Shown: positions 8,409 through 16,402, counted from the stretch's first letter. The stretch: 64,000 nt of DNA from Rhizobium sp. CCGE 510 (GCF_000292525.1 NZ_AEYF01000039.1:119534-183533), one strand, 5' to 3'. Numbers and translations are program-made. Notes: a model not told the origin generated them from the sequence alone.

Positions 8409-8547
8409 TGCCCCTCATCCGCCTGCCGGCACCTTCTCCCCGTAAACGGGGCGAAGGGGATATGCCGCGACCTCTCCGTCCCCACCAACCTTTCGCAGGG
8501 CACGTCCCCTCTCCCCGCGAGCGGGGAGAGGGTTAGGGTGAGGGGCA
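8409..8547. repeat. Palindromic intergenic repeat between modA and modB
   Basis: A 139-bp element bounded by TGCCCCTCA (8409-8417) and its exact complement TGAGGGGCA (8539-8547). Inside are a perfect 12-bp stem (8507-8518 with 8521-8532) and a weaker C/G-rich hairpin near 8431-8457. The CTCTCCCCGC...GCGGGGAGAG core belongs to the REP/RIME-like mosaic palindromes scattered in rhizobial genomes. It sits between the binding-protein and permease genes, where such hairpins often protect the upstream mRNA. Confidence 0.75.
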
Positions 8548-8638
8548 GCCATTGGCTCGAACGGGACAGGAGGCTCGCCTAACTGAGCCTTCACGCTAAG
8601 TTGTCACTGTTGATTCCGCAATCATTTCGCCCCCTCAA

Positions 8639-9430
8639 TCACTTGAGAACGGTAAAACCCTGCGCCGTGAAGAAGGCGGCGGCCTTGTCGGATTTCAGGA
8701 AATCCAGATAGGCCGTTGCGTCGGGGTTCTTGCTCTCGGCAAGAATGGCGACGGGATAAATGATCGGCGGATGGGAGTCGGCCGGGAAGGTGCCGACGAC
8801 GGCCACACCCTTATCGGCGGCGGCATCCGTCTGGTAGACGATGCCGTAAGGCGCTTCGCCGCGGGAGACGAGGGCCAGAGCGGCGCGCACGCTTTCAGCG
8901 CCGGCGACCTTGCTTTCCACCGATTTCCAGACGCCGAGCTTTTCCAGCGCGGCCATGGCGTATTTGCCGGCCGGAACCGATTTCGGCTCACCCATCGCCA
9001 GCTTGCCGTCACCCAAAAGCGCTGCAAGATCGAAGCCCTGTTTGATCTCGACCGGTTTTGCCTTGTCCTTTTCGGCAACGAGCACGATGCGGTTTCCAAG
9101 CAGGTTGGAACGGGTGTCGGCCTTGATGAGGTTCTTCTTGGCGAGGTAATCCATCCAGTCGAGGTCGGCCGAGATGAAGATATCGGCGGGAGCGGCGTTT
9201 TCGATCTGCTTGGCCAGCGCTCCGCTTGCCGCGTAGGAGGCAACAGCTTCCTTGCCGCTTTCCTTGGTCCAGGCGGCATTGGCGGCGTCGAGCGCATCCT
9301 TGAGGCTCGCCGCCGCAAAGACGGTAAGCTTTTCGGCTGCGGCGGCAGGCGCCGGTAGCGCCGCGGCACCAAGCCACAGGGCTGATATGGCGGCGATTGC
9401 CAGTTTCATCCATTGGCGGCGGTTCTGCAT
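8639..9430 (-). CDS. modA: Molybdate ABC transporter substrate-binding protein
   Basis: 263 aa from ATG 9430, preceded by GGGAGC at good spacing. A signal peptide with a twin-basic start (MQNRRQWMKLAIAAISALWL ... APAAAAEK) is cleaved around residue 30. The mature part shows the ModA pattern LTVFAAASLKDALD, SGALAKQIENAAPADIFISAD, WMDYL, and GEAPYGIVYQTDA, where conserved small and polar residues contact the oxyanion. It delivers molybdate or tungstate to ModBC in the periplasm. First gene of the mod operon, with two dyad elements immediately upstream. Confidence 0.94.
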   Translation of the reverse strand: MQNRRQWMKLAIAAISALWLGAAALPAPAAAAEKLTVFAAASLKDALDAANAAWTKESGKEAVASYAASGALAKQIENAAPADIFISADLDWMDYLAKKNLIKADTRSNLLGNRIVLVAEKDKAKPVEIKQGFDLAALLGDGKLAMGEPKSVPAGKYAMAALEKLGVWKSVESKVAGAESVRAALALVSRGEAPYGIVYQTDAAADKGVAVVGTFPADSHPPIIYPVAILAESKNPDATAYLDFLKSDKAAAFFTAQGFTVLK

Positions 9431-9446
9431 GATTTGCTCCCAGGTT

Positions 9447-9513
9447 CGAAATATTGCGACGAATATAACGGGCGGCTCGCCTTGGCTAGGGATATATCCA
9501 GAAAAATATAACG
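9447..9513 (-). promoter_or_regulatory. Two Mo-box-like dyads upstream of modA
   Basis: Dyad 1 (9447-9470) has left half CGAAATATT, a 6-nt spacer and right half AATATAACG. Dyad 2 (9490-9513) has left half GGATATATC, a 6-nt spacer and the identical right half AATATAACG. The right halves are 43 bp apart, about four helical turns. The pattern resembles the known ModE consensus (CG-TATATA, 6-7 nt, TATATA-CG). Dyad 1 lies 17-40 bp before the modA start, so bound protein could block transcription or initiation. Confidence 0.6.
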
Positions 9514-9776
9514 TGCCGACCGCCACGTTCGCAGGAACCAATGCTTCGAACATTCGGCATGCGCATGGCTTCAAGGCAAAATCGGATCCATCGAGCAGAA
9601 ATATCCAGTCGGCACTTTTGCAAACCGCAGGGATTCCCCGGAGACAGAGCCATGCTCCATTGATTCTGCCGATAAAACCGGCAACGCCGAAGCGATGTTT
9701 CCGGACAGGATTGCAGTCTATGCATTGCTGCAATGCACCAATCGATATTCACCTTCGTGCGGAATATGATAAAACA

Positions 9777-9897
9777 TGAGCATCGAAGCGGCGAACTCCT
9801 CCTCCCATAGCCGCTCGATAGGGTCGACAACACTCCTCCTCCCAGTTGTCGATCGAGTTTATAAGCCCGACGGATCCTCCCCCGTCGGGCTTTCTCG
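9777..9897 (+). ncRNA. Alpha-r14 family trans-acting small RNA (NfeR1-like)
   Basis: The sequence folds into three consecutive hairpins, each exposing an anti-Shine-Dalgarno motif in its loop. Hairpin 1: 6-bp stem AGCGGC 9787-9792 with 9810-9815, loop containing CTCCTCCC. Hairpin 2: perfect 8-bp stem TCGACAAC 9824-9831 with 9845-9852, loop ACTCCTCCTCCCA. Hairpin 3: 10-bp GC-rich stem 9864-9873 with 9882-9891, loop ATCCTCCC, followed by a T-rich tail. This is the architecture described for the rhizobial alpha-r14 RNAs, including S. meliloti NfeR1, which pair with ribosome-binding sites of many mRNAs. A TATGAT box at 9765-9770 sets the probable 5' end near 9777, giving about 120 nt. The exact ends are estimated. 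Confidence 0.85.
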
Positions 9898-9900
9898 TTT
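9863..9900 (+). terminator. Intrinsic terminator of the small RNA
   Basis: Stem AAGCCCGACGG (9863-9873) with its complement at 9882-9892, loop ATCCTCCC, then TTCTCGTTT on the plus strand. It forms the third hairpin of the sRNA and points toward nadD, which converges on it. Confidence 0.8.
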
Positions 9901-9923
9901 CAGGGATTCCCCGAAAAATAAGC

Positions 9924-10559
9924 CTATTCGGAGCTGCCCGGCAGCGAGCCGTTGCGGATTGCCGTCGAGCTCAGGCCGGAGCGCGGCCCGTGGATGAAGG
10001 TCCAGGCCGGTGCCCGCTTCTTCCAGAGAATACGGGCATCATCTTCGTCGACACGGGCGAAATCGAAGGTCCTGGTCATCTTCGAGGAGAGGTAGGATAG
10101 CGTCGCGCCCGGTCGGTCGATGACGGCGATCGGGAAAGTGCGGACAATTTCCTGCCATTTCTGCCATTTGTGGAAGGTCTGCAGGCCGTCGGCGCCCATG
10201 ATCCAGATGAAATGCACATGCGGATTGCGGGCTTTGACGCGGGCGAGCGTATGGGCGGTGTAGCTGACGCCGAGCGCCTGTTCGAAGGCGGTGACCTTGA
10301 CGCGCGGATCGGCGGCGACACGTTCGCTTTCGGCAATGCGCTCGGCAAGCGGGGCGAGCTGGTTGCGGCTCTTCAGCGGATTGCCGGGGGTGACCATCCA
10401 CCAGAGCTGATCGAGGCCGAGCCGCTTGATGGCGATCTCGGCGACGAGCGCGTGGCCCTGGTGCGGCGGATTGAACGAACCGCCGAACAGACCGACGACC
10501 ATGCCGCGCTCGCTGTGCGGCATGCGGAGATAATGCCGGTCCAAACTCTCCGCCGTCAC
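9924..10559 (-). CDS. nadD: Nicotinate-nucleotide adenylyltransferase
   Basis: 211 aa from a GTG at 10559; an internal ATG (MPHSERGMVVG) is the alternative. The nucleotidyltransferase signature GLFGGSFNPPHQGHALVAE (about residues 20-38, with the H-x-G-H motif) and the C-terminal SSTAIRNG motif are intact. It adenylates nicotinate mononucleotide to deamido-NAD in NAD biosynthesis. The GTG lies 2 bases before the proA stop on the same strand, so it is translationally coupled to proA in an obgE-proB-proA-nadD operon. Confidence 0.93.
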   Translation of the reverse strand: MTAESLDRHYLRMPHSERGMVVGLFGGSFNPPHQGHALVAEIAIKRLGLDQLWWMVTPGNPLKSRNQLAPLAERIAESERVAADPRVKVTAFEQALGVSYTAHTLARVKARNPHVHFIWIMGADGLQTFHKWQKWQEIVRTFPIAVIDRPGATLSYLSSKMTRTFDFARVDEDDARILWKKRAPAWTFIHGPRSGLSSTAIRNGSLPGSSE

Positions 10560-10560
10560 G

Positions 10561-11844
10561 TCAGGGCCGCGTCTGTCCGGCGCCGTGCACCCGATACTTG
10601 AAGGAGGTGAGCTGTTCGACGCCGACGGGGCCGCGGGCATGCATCTTGCCGGTGGCGATGCCGATTTCCGCGCCCATGCCGAACTCGCCGCCATCGGCAA
10701 ACTGCGTCGAGGCATTGTGCAGCAGGATCGCCGAATCGACTTCGGTGAAGAAGCGCGCGACGACGTCTGGGTCCTCGGCGATGACCGCTTCGGTGTGGTT
10801 CGAGGAATAGGTCTGGATATGGGCGATCGCGCCCGATATGCCGTCGACGACGGCGACCGAAATGATCGCGTCGAGATATTCGGTCGACCAGTCCTCTTCG
10901 GTTGCGGGCTTCATGCCCGGGGCGACCTTTAGCACTGTCGGCGAGGCGCGGACCTCGCAGCCGGCTAGCGTGAGCACCTCGAGCAGCGGTGTCAGATGCG
11001 TGCCGATCGCGGCGCCATCGACGAGCAGCGTTTCGGCTGAGCCGCAGATGCCGGTGCGGCGCATCTTGGAATTGACGACGATTTGCTTCGCCATCTCGAT
11101 ATCGGCCGAGCCATCGACATAGACATGGCAAAGGCCTTCTAGATGGGCAAAAACCGGCACGCGGGCCTCGCTCTGCACGCGGGCGACCAGGCTCTTGCCG
11201 CCGCGCGGCACGATGACGTCGATTGCCCCATCCAAGCCGCGCAGCATGGCGCCGACCGCGGCGCGATCGGTGACTGGAACGAGCTGGATAGCATGCTCTG
11301 GAAGTCCCGCCGCTGTCAGTCCCTCGACGAGGCAGGCATGGATAGCCTGCGATGAACGGCGCGAATCCGAGCCGCAGCGCAGGATGACTGAATTGCCCGC
11401 CTTGAGGCAGAGGGCGCCGGCATCGGCGGTGACGTTCGGCCGGCTTTCGAAGATGACGCCGATGACGCCGAGCGGCGTGCGGACGCGCTCGATCTTCAGC
11501 CCGTTCGGCCGGTCCCAGGCGGCGATGACCTCACCGACCGGATCTGCAAGGGCGGCGATGGCGCGGATTCCCTCGGCCATTTCAACGACGCGTTTGTCGT
11601 TCAGCGTCAGCCGGTCGACGAAGGAGGCAAGCATCTCGCTGCCTTCGGTGTCCTTCAGGTCCTTGGTGTTCTCGGCAAGAATCTCAGCCTTGTTGGCCAG
11701 GATCGCATCGGCCATGGCGTTCAACGCCCTGTTCTTGACCTCGGTCGACGCAAAGCTCAGCGGTCGTGCGGCAGCCTTTGCCTTGCGGCCGATGTCGTTC
11801 ATCAGCGCGTCAATGTCAGGGCTTGGCGCAACGGTATCAAGCAT
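10561..11844 (-). CDS. proA: Gamma-glutamyl phosphate reductase
   Basis: 427 aa, normal family length. Conserved blocks include PLGVIGVIFESRPNVTADAGALCLKAGN for NADPH and substrate binding, IDVIVPRGGKSLVARVQ, and KMRRTGICGSAETLLVD with the catalytic cysteine (about residue 269). The C-terminus keeps NASTQFADGGEFGMGAEIGI and ARGPVGVEQLTSFKY. It reduces gamma-glutamyl phosphate to glutamate semialdehyde, the second step of proline synthesis. It overlaps proB by 8 bp. Confidence 0.96.
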   Translation of the reverse strand: MLDTVAPSPDIDALMNDIGRKAKAAARPLSFASTEVKNRALNAMADAILANKAEILAENTKDLKDTEGSEMLASFVDRLTLNDKRVVEMAEGIRAIAALADPVGEVIAAWDRPNGLKIERVRTPLGVIGVIFESRPNVTADAGALCLKAGNSVILRCGSDSRRSSQAIHACLVEGLTAAGLPEHAIQLVPVTDRAAVGAMLRGLDGAIDVIVPRGGKSLVARVQSEARVPVFAHLEGLCHVYVDGSADIEMAKQIVVNSKMRRTGICGSAETLLVDGAAIGTHLTPLLEVLTLAGCEVRASPTVLKVAPGMKPATEEDWSTEYLDAIISVAVVDGISGAIAHIQTYSSNHTEAVIAEDPDVVARFFTEVDSAILLHNASTQFADGGEFGMGAEIGIATGKMHARGPVGVEQLTSFKYRVHGAGQTRP

Positions 11845-13006
11845 AGCTCGCGTCCTTCTTCTGCCTTTCCGATTTAGAACCGGCCTGTCCCGTCATCACC
11901 ATATCGTCGCGATGGACCATGGCGGCGCGGCCGGGATAACCGAGAATGGCCTCGATCTCAGCCGACTTGCGGCCGGCAATCCGGCGGGCGTCCTCGGCAT
12001 CGTAACTGACAAGGCCGCGGGCGATCTCGCGGCCGGCGGGACCGATGATCGCCACCGTATCGCCGCGGCTGAAGAGGCCGGAAACGCTGCGCACGCCGGC
12101 GGGAAGCAGGCTCTTGCCGGCCCCGAGGGCCGTAACAGCGCCATCATCGACATGCAGTTCGCCGGCCGGCTGCAGCTGGCCGGCGATCCAGGTCTTGCGG
12201 GCGGTCACCGGTGTGCCGGACGGTGCGAACCAGGAGGAACGCGCGCCGTTTTCGATCGCCGACAGCGGGCTGTCGGTCTTGCCGGAGGCGATGATCATGG
12301 CGCAGCCCGATGTGGTGGCGATCTTGCCGGCATCGATCTTGGTGCGCATGCCGCCCCGCGAGAGCTCGGAGGCCGCGCCGCCGGCCATCGCCTCGATCTC
12401 GGGGGTGATTTCGGCAATCGTCTCCAGGAACGTTGCGTTCGGATCGAGATGCGGCGGCGCGCTATAGAGGCCGTCGATATCGGAGAGAAGGATGAGCAGA
12501 TCGGCGCCGGTCATCGTCGCGACGCGGGCGGCCAGGCGGTCATTATCGCCATAGCGGATTTCGCTGGTCGCGACCGTATCGTTTTCGTTGATGATCGGCA
12601 CGGCGCCGATTTTTAGAAGTTGGTTGATGGTGGCCCGCGCATTGAGATAGCGGCGGCGCTCCTCGGTGTCGCCAAGCGTCAGCAGGATCTGGCCGGCGAC
12701 GATCTCGCCGCGCGACAGGCTCTCCGACCAGGCGCGCGCCAAGGCGATCTGGCCGACGGCGGCAGCGGCCTGGCTTTCCTCCAGTTTCAACGCGCCCGAG
12801 GGCAGGTCGAGCACCGAGCGGCCGAGCGCGATGGCGCCTGACGATACGACGAGCACATCGATGCCTCTAGCCTTCAAGCCGGAGATATCGGCGCACATGG
12901 CATCGAGCCAGGCCTTCTTCAGCCCTGCCTTGCGGTCAACCAGCAGGGCCGAGCCGATCTTGATGACGACGCGGCGATAGCGGCCAAGCGGCTTACGGCT
13001 GGTCAT
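11837..13006 (-). CDS. proB: Glutamate 5-kinase
   Basis: 389 aa from ATG 13006 (MTSRKPLGRYRRVVIKIGSALLV), which lies 14 bp inside the end of obgE. The amino-acid kinase domain (about 10-265) has VVIKIGSALLV, VSSGAIALG, PIINENDTVA and DNDRLAARVATMTGAD; the C-terminal PUA domain (about 285-375) contains SLLPAGVRSVSG and RGDTVAI. It phosphorylates glutamate at the gamma-carboxyl and is usually feedback inhibited by proline. It forms a channel-like pair with proA downstream. Confidence 0.95.
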   Translation of the reverse strand: MTSRKPLGRYRRVVIKIGSALLVDRKAGLKKAWLDAMCADISGLKARGIDVLVVSSGAIALGRSVLDLPSGALKLEESQAAAAVGQIALARAWSESLSRGEIVAGQILLTLGDTEERRRYLNARATINQLLKIGAVPIINENDTVATSEIRYGDNDRLAARVATMTGADLLILLSDIDGLYSAPPHLDPNATFLETIAEITPEIEAMAGGAASELSRGGMRTKIDAGKIATTSGCAMIIASGKTDSPLSAIENGARSSWFAPSGTPVTARKTWIAGQLQPAGELHVDDGAVTALGAGKSLLPAGVRSVSGLFSRGDTVAIIGPAGREIARGLVSYDAEDARRIAGRKSAEIEAILGYPGRAAMVHRDDMVMTGQAGSKSERQKKDASYA

Positions 13007-14087
13007 CGGCTCCATCCTCGCCAATGTCCTCAGCCTCATCGGCGACAACAATGTCGCGATGGCGCTGCTTCAGCACCTTGGCCGGCTTTTCCTCGGTATT
13101 GTCCTCGACGATGATGTCGCGCAGCGCGCGCAGGACCTCGGTCATGCCCTTGCCGGTGACGGCCGAAATCTGGAACGGCGTCTTGCCGCAGGCCTTGGCC
13201 AGCTCCTTGGTCTTCTTCTTCAGTTCGGCCTCGTCGAGCACGTCGATCTGCGACAGCGCCACGATCTCAGCCTTATCAGCCAGCTCGTTGCCATAGGCTT
13301 CGAGCTCGTGCTTCACCGTCTTATAGGCCTTACCGACCTTTTCTTCCTGGGCGGAGACGAGGTGCAACAGCACGCGGGTGCGCTCGACATGGCCGAGGAA
13401 ACGGTCGCCGATGCCGACACCCTCATGGGCGCCTTCGATCAGGCCGGGAATGTCGGCCAGAATGAATTCCCGCTCGTCGATGGTGGCGACGCCGAGATTG
13501 GGATGCAGCGTGGTGAACGGGTAGTTGGCGATCTTCGGCCGGGCACGGGTGACTGATGCAAGGAAGGTCGACTTGCCGGCGTTAGGCATGCCGACAAGGC
13601 CGGCATCGGCAATCAGCTTCAGCCGCAGCCAGAGGGTCTTTTCCTCGCCGGGCAGGCCGGGATTGGCCCAATCCGGCGCCTGGTTGGTCGAGGTCTTGAA
13701 ATGAGCGTTGCCGAAGCCGCCATTGCCGCCATGGGCGAGGCAATAACGCTGGCCTTCGACGGTGAGATCGCAGATTAGCGTTTCCCGGTCTTCCTCGAAG
13801 ATCTGGGTGCCCACGGGAACCTTCAGCGTCACGTCGCTGCCATTGGCGCCGGTGCGGTTCCTGCCCATGCCATGGGTACCGGTCGTTGCCTTGAAATGCT
13901 GCTGAAAACGGAAATCGATCAGCGTGTTGAGGCCGTTGACGGTCTCGACCCAGACATCGCCGCCGCGTCCGCCATCGCCGCCGTCGGGGCCGCCGAACTC
14001 GATGAATTTCTCGCGCCGGAAGGAAACGCTGCCCCCGCCGCCGTCTCCGGATCGGATATAGACCTTTGCTTCGTCGAGAAATTTCAT
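12993..14087 (-). CDS. obgE: Obg-family GTPase
   Basis: 364 aa. The glycine-rich Obg fold fills residues 1-158 (MKFLDEAKVYIRSGDGGGGSVSFRRE... with many GG pairs). The G domain follows with G1 GMPNAGKST, G2 region YPFTTLHPNLGV, G3 DIPGLIEGAHEGVGIG and G4 SQID. The acidic C-terminal tail (AEDIGEDGADD) is typical. It is a 50S assembly and stringent-response GTPase. It is conserved downstream of rplU-rpmA; here two acetyltransferase genes and an opposite-strand nuclease gene lie between. Confidence 0.96.
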   Translation of the reverse strand: MKFLDEAKVYIRSGDGGGGSVSFRREKFIEFGGPDGGDGGRGGDVWVETVNGLNTLIDFRFQQHFKATTGTHGMGRNRTGANGSDVTLKVPVGTQIFEEDRETLICDLTVEGQRYCLAHGGNGGFGNAHFKTSTNQAPDWANPGLPGEEKTLWLRLKLIADAGLVGMPNAGKSTFLASVTRARPKIANYPFTTLHPNLGVATIDEREFILADIPGLIEGAHEGVGIGDRFLGHVERTRVLLHLVSAQEEKVGKAYKTVKHELEAYGNELADKAEIVALSQIDVLDEAELKKKTKELAKACGKTPFQISAVTGKGMTEVLRALRDIIVEDNTEEKPAKVLKQRHRDIVVADEAEDIGEDGADDQP

Positions 14088-14171
14088 TTTACTTCCAGTA
14101 TCCGGTGGCGGTTGGACGGCCCGTCTTGGCCCATTCGATATAGGCGGTTCCGACGGAGGTCAAAGATTATC

Positions 14172-15038
14172 GTGAATTTTGCGAGCTATAACATACAGTA
14201 CGGCTTCGGTCTCGACGGCAGATACGATCTCGCGCGGATTGCCCGGAGCCTTGAGGGCGCCGATGTCATCGCGCTGCAGGAGGTGACCCGCGGCTTCTCG
14301 CGCAACGGTTTTGCCGACATGGTGGCCGACATTGCGGCCTTGTTTCCCGACCATTTCTGGGTGTATGGGCCGGCCTGCGACATGCATGTCGAGGCTAACG
14401 AAGGTCGGCCTCAGCCGGTGCCGGGCACGCGATTTCAGTTCGGCAATATGGTGTTGTCGCGCTGGCCGATCCTTTCGACCCGAACGCTGCTTCTGCCGCG
14501 CAGCCGGACGATCGGCAAAATCAACCTGCAGCGTGGCGCAACCGAGGCGCTGATCGCAGCACCCGGCGGGGCGATGCGGGTCTATTCCGTGCATCTCGAC
14601 CATGTCTCTCCAGACGAGCGCATCGCCCAGCTGCAATTCTTGAACGGGCGTATCAACGCTTTCGTTCAGGAGGGTGGATCGCTGACCGGGGGCTGTGAAT
14701 TCGATCTGCCGGAGCCGCCGCTGCCGGAGGATTACGTCATCATGGGTGATTTCAACATGGAGCCGGAATCGCCGGAATATTGCGCGCTTGCCGGTGCCGG
14801 TGGCGGATATTACGGCCGTATCGCCAGGATCGGCACGCCGGTCGACGCCTTTGCGGCGCTCAAGGCCTATGGCCCGGAGAGCTACAGCTGGATGAATCCC
14901 GAGGATCACGGCGAACGCATGCATCTCGATTATTGCTTCGTCAGTTGCGGCCTCGAGGGCCGATTGGAATCCGCCCGGATCGATACCCAATCCGTCGGCT
15001 CCGATCATTTCCCGCTATGGGTCGAGATCGGCGATTGA
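14172..15038 (+). CDS. Endonuclease/exonuclease/phosphatase family protein
   Basis: About 288 aa from a GTG at 14172 after GGAGG at 14155-14159; an ATT at 14166 has tighter spacing but is a rarer start. The fold signature runs VNFASYNIQYGFGLDGRYDL, VIALQEVTR (metal-binding glutamate), VYSVHLDHVSP, DYVIMGDFNMEPESPEY (catalytic D-x-N) and a terminal VGSDHFPLWVEI with the catalytic histidine. All key residues of Mg-dependent EEP phosphodiesterases are present, but the family cuts DNA, RNA, lipids and sugar phosphates, so the substrate cannot be called. It is transcribed against its neighbours and has no signal peptide. Confidence 0.82.
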   Translation: MNFASYNIQYGFGLDGRYDLARIARSLEGADVIALQEVTRGFSRNGFADMVADIAALFPDHFWVYGPACDMHVEANEGRPQPVPGTRFQFGNMVLSRWPILSTRTLLLPRSRTIGKINLQRGATEALIAAPGGAMRVYSVHLDHVSPDERIAQLQFLNGRINAFVQEGGSLTGGCEFDLPEPPLPEDYVIMGDFNMEPESPEYCALAGAGGGYYGRIARIGTPVDAFAALKAYGPESYSWMNPEDHGERMHLDYCFVSCGLEGRLESARIDTQSVGSDHFPLWVEIGD

Positions 15039-15080
15039 CGGAGACGCCGCCGGTCGGGCGGCATCTCCCTTTCTTGGTAT

Positions 15081-15128
15081 GAGCATGATGTTATAAGAAA
15101 ACCGCTCACACTTTTCGGCATCATGCTC
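15081..15128. repeat. Rhizobial 48-bp palindromic repeat
   Basis: Terminal inverted repeats GAGCATGATG (15081-15090) and CATCATGCTC (15119-15128) flank a conserved AAAACCGCTCACACTTTTCGG core. I recognise this as a very common rhizobial intergenic repeat. It lies 2 bp beyond the stop of the next GNAT gene and may act as its 3' hairpin. A diverged half copy lies at 52311-52340. Confidence 0.7.
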
Positions 15129-15130
15129 CG

Positions 15131-15718
15131 TTACGCCACCTTGCGCGGCTGCAGCATGCCCGGCTGCAGCACGGTTTCGATGTGCGACACCATGGTGTTG
15201 CGGGCGAAACAATAGATTTCGCCGCAACCGGTCATGCGGAAACCGAGCTTCTCCTGCAATCGCAGCGAGGCCGGGTTGTCGGCGAAGACGCCGGAATGGA
15301 TCGGCGTCTCCGGCATGCGGCGCGAAAAGCGCTCGATGATCCCAGCCACCGCCTCGCTCATATAACCGCGCCGCCAGTAATAGCGGTTCAACCAGTAGCC
15401 GAGGTGCCAGCGGCCGTGGCGCAGCTCGATCGAGACGTTGCCGATATGGACATCGTCCTTGCCGGTGATCGCTAAGGGCCAGTCCGGCAGGGCGCCTGAT
15501 GTAACCGGGACCAGCCAGTCCAGCGCATCCTGCCGGTCGAACGGTGCGGGTACGCGGGACAGCATGCGCGTGACGGCGAAATCGGACAGCGATTCCGCAA
15601 TCGATGGCGCATCGCTCAGCCTGTGGGGGCGGAGCGTCAGCCGGGCGGTCGAGATGACAGGCGCGGGGCCTGGCATCATCGGCTTCAACTCCGGCCTTTG
15701 CAGCGCGGTCGTGCTCAT
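15131..15718 (-). CDS. GNAT family N-acetyltransferase (RimJ/RimL type)
   Basis: 195 aa from ATG 15718, which overlaps the stop of the upstream GNAT gene by 4 bp. The N-terminal strand ISTARLTLRPHRLSDAPSIAESLSDFAVTR, the central HLGYWLNRYYWRRGYMSEAVAGII (acetyl-CoA pyrophosphate loop region) and VFADNPASLRLQEKLGFRMTG are those of ribosomal-protein or small-molecule acetyltransferases of the RimJ/RimL type. The substrate is unknown. The next gene upstream is a paralogue of similar layout. Confidence 0.85.
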   Translation of the reverse strand: MSTTALQRPELKPMMPGPAPVISTARLTLRPHRLSDAPSIAESLSDFAVTRMLSRVPAPFDRQDALDWLVPVTSGALPDWPLAITGKDDVHIGNVSIELRHGRWHLGYWLNRYYWRRGYMSEAVAGIIERFSRRMPETPIHSGVFADNPASLRLQEKLGFRMTGCGEIYCFARNTMVSHIETVLQPGMLQPRKVA

Positions 15719-16371
15719 GCGATGTTCCCCCAGCTTCTGAGCGACATCCAGGTCTTGCGGTCGAGCCTGTACCATTCCACAGGCACGTTGCTGCCGAGCG
15801 CCAGCGAGGCGGCGAGCCCCGAACCCTGGAACTGAAAGCCGCACTTCTGGATGACGCGGCGCGAGGCAACGTTCATCACCCGGCAGCGGGCGTCGATCTG
15901 ATCGACGTCCTGACGGGTCCTGAACACCATATCGACCAGGGCATGGCAAGCCTCGGTGGTATAACCCTTGTTCCAATAGGGCTCGCCCAGCCAGTAGCCG
16001 ATCTCGACAGTTCTGCCGTCGGCATGCGGCTCGACGCCGCAGCAGCCGACAAAGGCGCCGTTTTCGGCTTTGGTGATCGCATAGACGCACTTGCCAATTT
16101 CGCCATTTTTCGTGCGACGCACGAAGTCAGCAGCATCATCGGCGGTATAAGGGTGCGGCATACGCGATACCATGGTGGCGACTTTGGCGTTATTGGCGAG
16201 ATGGGCAAGGGCGTCGATGTCTTCTTCGTGGGGCGCGCGCATGACGAGCCTTTCCGATAACAAGACAGGGCAATCGGTCCTTAACCGTTCCGGCCTCAGC
16301 CGTTCTTCGGAAGACACCTGGTCTTCCCGGGGCGACCGTGATTGGTCTACCCTTAACAATTCGCCTTGCAT
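15715..16371 (-). CDS. GNAT family N-acetyltransferase (RimJ/RimL type)
   Basis: 218 aa. The ATG at 16371 has a strong AGGAGG 8 bases upstream, which fixes the start. An Arg/Glu-rich leader of about 35 residues precedes LLSERLVMRAPHEEDIDALAHLAN; later motifs are YAITKAENGAFVGCCGVEP, IGYWLGEPYWNKGYTTEACHALVDM and VMNVASRRVIQKCGFQFQGSG, the acetyl-CoA binding core. It lies between rpmA and obgE, a position where alphaproteobacteria often have such genes, but an intrinsic terminator separates it from rpmA. The substrate is unknown. Confidence 0.85.
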   Translation of the reverse strand: MQGELLRVDQSRSPREDQVSSEERLRPERLRTDCPVLLSERLVMRAPHEEDIDALAHLANNAKVATMVSRMPHPYTADDAADFVRRTKNGEIGKCVYAITKAENGAFVGCCGVEPHADGRTVEIGYWLGEPYWNKGYTTEACHALVDMVFRTRQDVDQIDARCRVMNVASRRVIQKCGFQFQGSGLAASLALGSNVPVEWYRLDRKTWMSLRSWGNIA

Positions 16372-16402
16372 GGTTCAGTCCTCCTTGAGGGGTAAAGAAA
16401 AA

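Noticed and set aside
9776..9997. 73-codon plus-strand frame starting MSIEAANSSSH
   Set aside because: Covers the three-hairpin sRNA and runs through its terminator into nadD; RNA structure explains the sequence better.
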